This document shows positions 59,245 to 64,000 of a stretch of 64,000 nucleotides of DNA, piece after piece. The stretch is from Luteococcus sp048595755. Lineage in GTDB: Bacteria; Actinomycetota; Actinomycetes; Propionibacteriales; Propionibacteriaceae. The notes beneath the pieces are model-generated. The model had not been told where the DNA came from and ran no database searches. It saw only the letters and a program-made list of their open reading frames with translations. The position numbers and the translations under genes are program-made. The stretch lies in contig NZ_CP184360.1 in NCBI RefSeq assembly GCF_048595755.1, forward strand, positions 1 through 64,000, written 5' to 3'. Within the stretch, counting starts at the first letter, position 1. The number at the start of each line of letters is the position of its first letter.

Positions 59245-60004
59245 CAGCGGTGTCCTCGGCGGGCTGCTCGGCCTCGTCGGTCACGGCTTCGCGCGCCGTC
59301 TCCTCGGCGGCCTGCGCGGCCTGGATGGCGGTGAAGGCCTTGCCAGCCGCCTCCTGCTCTGCCTGCTTCTTGTTGCGCCCCTCGCCCGTGCCGTACTCGA
59401 TGCCATTCACCACGGCGCGTGCCACGAAGTGCTTGTCGTGGTCGGGCCCTGACTCCTCGATGCGATATGTGGGCATCGGGTAGCCGTTGTTGGCGCAGAC
59501 CTCCTGCAATGAGGTCTTCCAGTCCAGGCCGGCACCCATCTGGTCGGCCCGGGTGACCAGGGGGTCGAACAGGTGGTGGACGAAGGTCTCTGCCTGTGCC
59601 ATGCCGCTGGTCAGGAAGATGGCACCGATGAGTGCCTCCATCGTGTCGGCCAGGATCGAGGTCTTGTCATGCCCGCCGGTGGTGGTCTCCCCCCGCCCCA
59701 ACTTGATCATGGGACCCACGTCGAGACCGCGGGCCACCTCGGCCAGCGTGACGGCATTGACCACGGCCGCGCGCAGCTTGGCCAGCCGACCCTCCGGGTA
59801 GTCCGGAAAGGTCAGGTACAGGTGCTCGGTGACCACGATGCCCAGCACCGCATCACCGAGGAATTCCAGCCGCTCATTGGTGGGGATGCCACCGCTCTCG
59901 TAGGCGTACGAGCGATGCGTCAGCGCAAGCTCGAAGAGCTGGGTGTCCAGCGGGACACCCAGCTCGTCGAGAAGTTGCTGGAGACGGCTCTGCTGAGCCG
60001 CCAT
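59237..60004 (-). CDS. rnc: ribonuclease III
   Basis: Double-strand RNA endonuclease that processes pre-rRNA. The 255-residue product has the signature ERLEFLGDAVLG at 44-55 with the catalytic acidic residues, and a C-terminal dsRNA-binding domain (about 155-225). The tail after 225 is Ala/Glu-rich. Its likely substrate in this window is the stem around 23S (264-292 with 3399-3427). It lies 1 bp after rpmF. Confidence 0.95.
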   Translation of the reverse strand: MAAQQSRLQQLLDELGVPLDTQLFELALTHRSYAYESGGIPTNERLEFLGDAVLGIVVTEHLYLTFPDYPEGRLAKLRAAVVNAVTLAEVARGLDVGPMIKLGRGETTTGGHDKTSILADTMEALIGAIFLTSGMAQAETFVHHLFDPLVTRADQMGAGLDWKTSLQEVCANNGYPMPTYRIEESGPDHDKHFVARAVVNGIEYGTGEGRNKKQAEQEAAGKAFTAIQAAQAAEETAREAVTDEAEQPAEDTAGA

Positions 60005-60005
60005 G

Positions 60006-60197
60006 TCAGGCGTCGAGGACCTGGCGGCGCGAGGCGCGGGGGCCGTACTGGCCGCACGCGGGGCACGCGGTGTGCTGCAGGTGGGCCTCACGGCACGCCG
60101 GGTTCACGCAGGTCACGACGTTGACGGCAGTGGTCTTCCACTGGCTACGACGGCTGCGAGTGTTGCTCCGGGACATCTTCCGCTTCGGGACTGCCAC
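60006..60197 (-). CDS. rpmF: 50S ribosomal protein L32
   Basis: A 63-residue ribosomal protein, zinc-type form with CVNPAC and CPAC. It begins MAVPKRKMSRSNTRSRRSQW. A GTG start follows AAGGAGAAG. A perfect 8-bp hairpin (60253-60272) lies just upstream at the DUF177 gene end. The order DUF177-rpmF is nearly universal. Confidence 0.95.
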   Translation of the reverse strand: MAVPKRKMSRSNTRSRRSQWKTTAVNVVTCVNPACREAHLQHTACPACGQYGPRASRRQVLDA

Positions 60198-60270
60198 GAT
60201 CTTCTCCTTGAGCTACCCGCCCCCAGGGTGCGGGTGCGGTGGTGTCTGTCGGGATCCGGCTGCTGCCGGA

Positions 60271-60831
60271 TCAGTTGTCCTGCTTGTCTTCGGTTCCGCT
60301 CATGTCCAGCTGGGAGAGCGCGCCCCAACGGGGATCGATCTCTTCGCCATGGCTGTGGTCCGGATCATCATTCAGGTTCTGGCCGCATTCGATGCACAGT
60401 CCCAAACAGTCATCCCGACACAGGGGCGTGAACGGAAGTTCGAGCACCACGGCGTCACGCAGGGCAGGATCCAGGTCGATCATCTCGTCCTCGATCCGGC
60501 TGGCATCCTCCTCGGCCTCCTTCTCGGGGTAGAAGTACAGCTCCTGCAGGTCGAAGGACTGCTCGTCCTCGAATCCCGACAGGCAGCGCGCACATTCACC
60601 CTTGAGGGAGACGTCAGCGGTGCCGGTGACCAGAACACCCTCCACCACGCTCTCGAGCCGAAGATCGAGTGTGATGTCGGAGCCCTGGGGCACTCCGATC
60701 ATGTCGATGCCAAGATCCGCCGGCGCCTCGACAACCTCATGGACCTGTCGCATCGTTCCGGCCCGTCGTGCCAGCTCATGGATCTCCAGGACGAGAGGTG
60801 AGCGGGCATCAAGGCGGCGATGTTGGTTCAT
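60271..60831 (-). CDS. DUF177 (YceD-like) protein
   Basis: 186 residues. It has the family metal-type pattern: CARCLSGFED, then CRDDCLGLCIECG. YceD-family proteins are linked to 23S maturation in plants and bacteria; a direct role is not proven here. The ATG is preferred over the GTG one codon upstream. First gene of DUF177-rpmF-rnc-mutM. Confidence 0.85.
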   Translation of the reverse strand: MNQHRRLDARSPLVLEIHELARRAGTMRQVHEVVEAPADLGIDMIGVPQGSDITLDLRLESVVEGVLVTGTADVSLKGECARCLSGFEDEQSFDLQELYFYPEKEAEEDASRIEDEMIDLDPALRDAVVLELPFTPLCRDDCLGLCIECGQNLNDDPDHSHGEEIDPRWGALSQLDMSGTEDKQDN

Positions 60832-60959
60832 CACGGTTCCCTTCAGCGCACAGCAGACATGACAGCGTCATGACCGAGGACCAACTCTATCCTGAGCGGG
60901 CCAGCTGGACCAAACTGGCTGCAGGGAGCAGCTCGAGCAGTCGGGTGTGATTGGCTCGG

Positions 60960-61586
60960 ATGGTGCACCAGTACCGTACCGTCGCCCGCAGCGCCACCGT
61001 CGAGCTCGAGGTCAAGCGCTCGGTCTTCCGCTGCGACATCAGGCGGATCACCGAGGAGGCCCAGGCGCGTGCCCTGGTGGAGCAGTTGCGCAGCGAGCAC
61101 TGGGATGCCCGGCACCACTGCTCTGCCTTCATCTGGATGCCCGACGGCTCCCTGGCACGCTCCAGCGACGACGGGGAGCCCTCCGGCACCGCCGGTGCAC
61201 CGATGCTGGAGGTGCTGCGCGGAGCCGGGCTGACCGAGGTGGCCGCCGTGGTCACCCGATGGTTCGGCGGCACCCTGCTGGGCGCCGGCGGACTGGTGCG
61301 CGCCTATTCCGATGCCGTTCGTGAAGGGCTGGCCGCGGCCGGCACCCTGGAGCGCGAGCTGGTCACCGAGCAGCAGGTGGGGCTCGAGCACGCCCTGGCC
61401 GCGAAGGCGGAATCGGAATTGCGGGCCCGTGGCGTCGCCGTGCTCGACGTCGACTACGGCCAGCTGGCCACGCTGCGTCTGGGCGTGCGCCCCGACGAGG
61501 TGGAACAGGTAGCAGCGCTGCTGGCCGAGCTGAGCCACGGACAGGCCGAGCTGGAGGCCGTCGGGGAACGCTGGGTGGACCGCTGA
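60960..61586 (+). CDS. YigZ/IMPACT-family protein
   Basis: 208 residues. The UPF0029/IMPACT N-terminal domain (about 15-120) shows KRSVFRCDI, DDGEPSGTAGAPML and VVTRWFGGTLLGAGGL, the strongest family marks. The C-terminal part resembles the YigZ second domain. The function is not well established. An ATG at 60960 is preferred over TTG at 60951. It converges on coaD. Confidence 0.88.
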   Translation: MVHQYRTVARSATVELEVKRSVFRCDIRRITEEAQARALVEQLRSEHWDARHHCSAFIWMPDGSLARSSDDGEPSGTAGAPMLEVLRGAGLTEVAAVVTRWFGGTLLGAGGLVRAYSDAVREGLAAAGTLERELVTEQQVGLEHALAAKAESELRARGVAVLDVDYGQLATLRLGVRPDEVEQVAALLAELSHGQAELEAVGERWVDR

Positions 61587-61604
61587 CCCTCGGGGACCGA
61601 AGCA

Positions 61605-61707
61605 CCCTCGACAGGCTCGGGGAACGACCCCTCGACAGGCTCGGGGAACGGTGCGCCCTCGACGGGCTCGGGGAACCAGACATCCGGTGGCCGAGCTTGT
61701 CGAGGCC
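61605..61707. repeat. dispersed repeat cluster between yigZ-like gene and coaD
   Basis: Three tandem copies of CCCTCGACAGGCTCGGGGAA at 61605-61626, 61628-61650 and 61656-61677, followed by an inverted copy CCGAGCTTGTCGAGGCC at 61691-61707. Tandem spacing is about 24 and 27 bases. On the minus strand the repeats can be read as PEPVEG units, which could be mistaken for a protein. They sit between convergent gene ends. Confidence 0.82.
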
Positions 61708-62216
61708 TACTTCCCCTGGGAGACCTTGCGGGCGATCGCCTCGGCGACATTCGGGGTCACGAATTCGCTGACGTCGCCACCGTAGGCCGCGATCTCACGC
61801 ATCATCGTCGACGAGATGGTGGCGTAGGGGCCGCCCGCGGGCAGGAAGACCGTCTCGATGCCACTGACATGGGTGTTGATGTGGGCCATCTGCAGCTCGT
61901 AGTCGAAGTCCGAGGCAAAGCGCAGCCCCTTGACGATGACGCCGCAGCCCTGGGCCCTGGCGTAGTCCACCAGCAGGCCGTCGATCAGCCCCACTTCCAC
62001 GCCGGGAAGGTGGTCGATCGCCCCGGCGACCAGGTCGACGCGCTCCTGGGCGTCGAACATGCTGCTCTTCTTCTGGGAGTTGCGCCCCACGGCCACCAGC
62101 ACCTCGTCGAAGACCTTGTGGGCGCGTTCGATCACGTCCAGATGGCCCTTGGTGATCGGGTCGAAGGAGCCGGGGACGATCGCCTTGATGTGGCGACCTG
62201 CGCGTTCACTGGTCAT
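61707..62216 (-). CDS. coaD: phosphopantetheine adenylyltransferase
   Basis: Fourth step of coenzyme A synthesis. The 169-residue protein has the nucleotidyltransferase GSFDPITKGHLDVIERA near 16-32 (TxGH), and ISSTMMREIAAYGG near the C-terminus. The start MTSERAG overlaps the rsmD stop by 11 bp. Confidence 0.95.
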   Translation of the reverse strand: MTSERAGRHIKAIVPGSFDPITKGHLDVIERAHKVFDEVLVAVGRNSQKKSSMFDAQERVDLVAGAIDHLPGVEVGLIDGLLVDYARAQGCGVIVKGLRFASDFDYELQMAHINTHVSGIETVFLPAGGPYATISSTMMREIAAYGGDVSEFVTPNVAEAIARKVSQGK

Positions 62217-62793
62217 CGTCGGCCTCTCGCTGGCAGAAGTGCAGGGTGGTCTCACCGTAGCGACGCGTCCACTGTTCTGTCCCCTCCGGGAAGTCGGGCG
62301 CCCCACCCCGCGAGGCGCGTTCCAGCACGATCAACCCGTTGTGCACCAACCGAGACAGGGCCAACTGCAGGGTGCGGGTGATCTGTTCGTTGGTGAACGG
62401 GTAGGGAGGATCGAGCCAGATCACGTCGAAGAGCCGATCCCCGTCGCGCTGCAGGAAACTGTCGGTGGTGGCCGCGACCACCTCGGCCGCGAGCCTGGTC
62501 TTGGCGGCATTGGCCTTGATGAGCCGGGTGGTGGGCTGGTCCTGCTCCACGAGCACCACTGGGCCGGCTCCCCTGCTGGCCGCCTCCAGGCCCACGGCAC
62601 CCGAGCCTGCGAACAGGTCGCAGAAGGCGAGGCCCTCCAGCTGTGCCTCGGCCCCCGCATCGGCACTGCCGTTCCAGGTGGCCAAGGCGCTGAACAAGGC
62701 CTCGCGCACCCGATCGGTGGTGGGACGGGTCTTCTCGCCCGCCGGTGTCTGCAAGCGCATGCCCCCGGCGCGTCCAGCGATGATCCTGCTCAT
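62206..62793 (-). CDS. rsmD: 16S rRNA (guanine-N2)-methyltransferase RsmD
   Basis: Methylates G966 of 16S (E. coli number). The 195-residue product begins MSRIIAGRAGG, with SAM-binding LFAGSGAVGLEAASRGA near 60-76 and the DPPY motif in WLDPPYPF near 130. The start is set by the family N-terminus. It is coupled to coaD by an 11-bp overlap. Confidence 0.94.
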   Translation of the reverse strand: MSRIIAGRAGGMRLQTPAGEKTRPTTDRVREALFSALATWNGSADAGAEAQLEGLAFCDLFAGSGAVGLEAASRGAGPVVLVEQDQPTTRLIKANAAKTRLAAEVVAATTDSFLQRDGDRLFDVIWLDPPYPFTNEQITRTLQLALSRLVHNGLIVLERASRGGAPDFPEGTEQWTRRYGETTLHFCQREADDDQ

Positions 62794-62824
62794 GACCAGC
62801 CACCCTACTGGGCGTGCCAGGGCC

Positions 62825-63520
62825 TCAGACCTCGTCGGCGCCGTCGTCCTGGATGGCGCGGGTCCGCAGCTTGCGCAGCACCCGACGCATCGCCTGCCGG
62901 TGGTCGACGTAGGAGTCGTCATAGTCGAAGACCGGCAGGTTCCATCGCAGCTTGATGGCCAGCGCGCGCAGCAGGAAACCGCCCACGAGGGTCGAGACCA
63001 CGGCCACCTGCCCGTGCACGCCGGCTGCCAGCAGACCGGTGTAGGCCAGTGCCACCAGGATCGAGACCGAGGCGTAGAGCTCCTTGCGGAAGACCAGGGG
63101 GATACGGTCGCACAGCAAGTCACGCAGGATGCCCCCGGAGACGCCGGTCACCACCGCGCCGACGACGGCGATGATGACTCCCAGCTCCATCTCGAGAGCG
63201 GTACTGGCCCCCAGGATCGAGAAGACCACCAGTCCGAGGGCATCCAGCAGCAGGAAGAGCGTGCGGAAGTACTTCATGAGCTGCGAGATCGAGACGCTGA
63301 TCACGGCGGCTCCCGCGACCATCACCACGTACTGCGGGTGCTCCACCCAGATCAAGGGATAGTTGCCCAGCAGGACGTCGCGCAGGGACCCGCCTCCCAT
63401 CGCGGTGACCAGCGCCACCATCACCACCCCGAACAGGTCCATGCGTTCCCGGGCGGCGGCCAGGGCACCACTCATGCCTTCGGCGGTGACGCCGACGATC
63501 CACAACCACGTGAGCAACAT
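62825..63520 (-). CDS. TRIC-type/UPF0126 membrane channel
   Basis: 231 residues with about seven membrane helices arranged as two repeats, each with a Gly-rich motif: TAMGGGSLRDVL near 40 and TGVSGGILRDLL near 125. This is the bacterial relative of trimeric intracellular cation channels. The C-terminus is charged (DDSYVDHRQAMRRVLRK). The ion carried is not determined here. The start MLLTWLWIV precedes the first helix; the frame stays open upstream. Confidence 0.88.
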   Translation of the reverse strand: MLLTWLWIVGVTAEGMSGALAAARERMDLFGVVMVALVTAMGGGSLRDVLLGNYPLIWVEHPQYVVMVAGAAVISVSISQLMKYFRTLFLLLDALGLVVFSILGASTALEMELGVIIAVVGAVVTGVSGGILRDLLCDRIPLVFRKELYASVSILVALAYTGLLAAGVHGQVAVVSTLVGGFLLRALAIKLRWNLPVFDYDDSYVDHRQAMRRVLRKLRTRAIQDDGADEV

Positions 63521-63610
63521 GGCGTCCGCCTCCCTCTTCCTTCTACTGGCCAGTGCTGAACTGTATCCCCGCTGCGGGAACGTGAGGAAAGCAACAGATC
63601 GTCCACAACC

Positions 63611-63625
63611 GGTGGCAAAGCCACC
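63611..63625. other. small perfect hairpin in divergent promoter region
   Basis: GGTGGC-AAA-GCCACC lies between the TRIC-type gene and the plus-strand flavin-type gene, 32 bp before the latter. It may be an operator; the evidence is only symmetry and place. Confidence 0.35.
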
Positions 63626-63656
63626 GCAGGAGCCGACAGTGGGCCACAATTGGTCC

Positions 63657-64000
63657 ATGGCTGACAAGGACACCCCGATGACCGACATCCCCGAGGACAC
63701 CTGCTGGGGCTACCTGGCGAGCCAGGAGGTTGGCCGACTGGCAACCGCCCGCGACGGCCAGCCGGAGATCTTCCCGGTCAACTACTGCGTCGACGGCCAG
63801 TCGATCGTCTTCCGCACCGCCTCCGGTTCCAAGCTGCAGGAGCTGACCGAGAATGCCCACGTGGCCTTCGAGGTGGACGGTTGGACCGTGGACGGGGGCT
63901 GGAGCATCCTGATCAAGGGCCAGGCCGAGGAGATCACCTCCGAGCAGGAGCTGGCCCTGGCCAACAAGATGCCGCTGCGCCCGTGGGTCCCCACCCGCAA
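63657..64000 (+). CDS. pyridoxamine-5'-phosphate-oxidase-like FMN protein, partial
   Basis: Cut off by the window end; 114 residues are seen. The sequence GRLATARDGQPEIFPVNY and later FRTASGSKLQEL, then VAFEVDG match the split-barrel PNPOx-like family, often FMN- or F420-binding. The start is the ATG at 63657, 32 bp after the small hairpin. Substrate unknown. Confidence 0.82.
   Translation, partial: MADKDTPMTDIPEDTCWGYLASQEVGRLATARDGQPEIFPVNYCVDGQSIVFRTASGSKLQELTENAHVAFEVDGWTVDGGWSILIKGQAEEITSEQELALANKMPLRPWVPTR

Noticed and set aside
61454..61750. Small protein with repeated PEPVEG units
   Set aside because: The repeats come from the dispersed intergenic DNA motif and the frame overlaps the yigZ-like and coaD ends.

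Overview
This is a high-GC actinobacterial chromosome segment. The mycothiol ligase gene mshC, the actinobacterial trio MSMEG_4193-type phosphatase / DUF3090 / SCO1664-type kinase-like protein, a 16S-23S spacer without tRNA genes, the long acidic tail on S16 and the infC-rpmI-rplT-TrmH-pheST order all point to Actinomycetota. Overall gene content and order suggest Propionibacteriaceae or a close relative; that family placement is inference, not something I could compute. Most genes lie on the minus strand. The plus-strand exceptions are bioB, an aldo/keto reductase, tRNA-Leu, a secreted amidase, an ECF sigma factor with its partner, a YigZ-like protein, and a flavin-oxidase-type gene cut off by the window end.

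Layout. Positions 1-5650 hold a complete rRNA operon on the minus strand (16S, 23S, 5S) with terminator, RNase III processing stem and two promoter candidates. Positions 6037-13821 hold tyrS and the arginine cluster argC-J-B-D-R-H under a double ArgR box; argF and argG are absent. A TetR-type regulator and bioB diverge from a shared operator region (13853-15617). Positions 15770-22300 are the phe-tRNA synthetase and infC-rpmI-rplT block, with a non-ATG infC start and a terminator-like leader. Positions 22338-25075 are a hisE-hisG chain with three uncharacterised genes. Positions 25142-28550 are mshC plus the three-gene actinobacterial module of unknown function.

Positions 28602-34337 are accessory: aldo/keto reductase, DUF5703, tRNA-Leu(GAG), a degenerate kinase-like protein overlapping that tRNA, and a secreted PGRP-type amidase with LGFP repeats and a C-terminal FG-GAP-like region. 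Positions 34428-39950 are dprA, comM, yraN, a DUF2469 gene, rnhB, lepB and rplS. Then come an ECF sigma factor and a membrane partner, sdhCAB, and trmD-rimM-khpA-rpsP. An amidohydrolase with a His-rich N-terminus is followed by the protein-targeting and chromosome block ffh-ftsY-smc (49207-56244), gtrA, a D-amino-acid dehydrogenase, mutM-rnc-rpmF-DUF177, yigZ, coaD-rsmD and a TRIC-type channel.

Functionally this is mostly core housekeeping: ribosome and tRNA production, amino-acid and biotin synthesis, mycothiol, protein export, respiration and DNA repair. I saw no CRISPR array, prophage, transposase, restriction system or biosynthetic cluster. The less explored parts are the mshC-linked kinase/phosphatase/zinc-ribbon module, the infC leader, the biotin regulator site with a second similar palindrome upstream of the amidase, a dispersed intergenic repeat family, and the kinase-like gene whose 3' end runs into tRNA-Leu.
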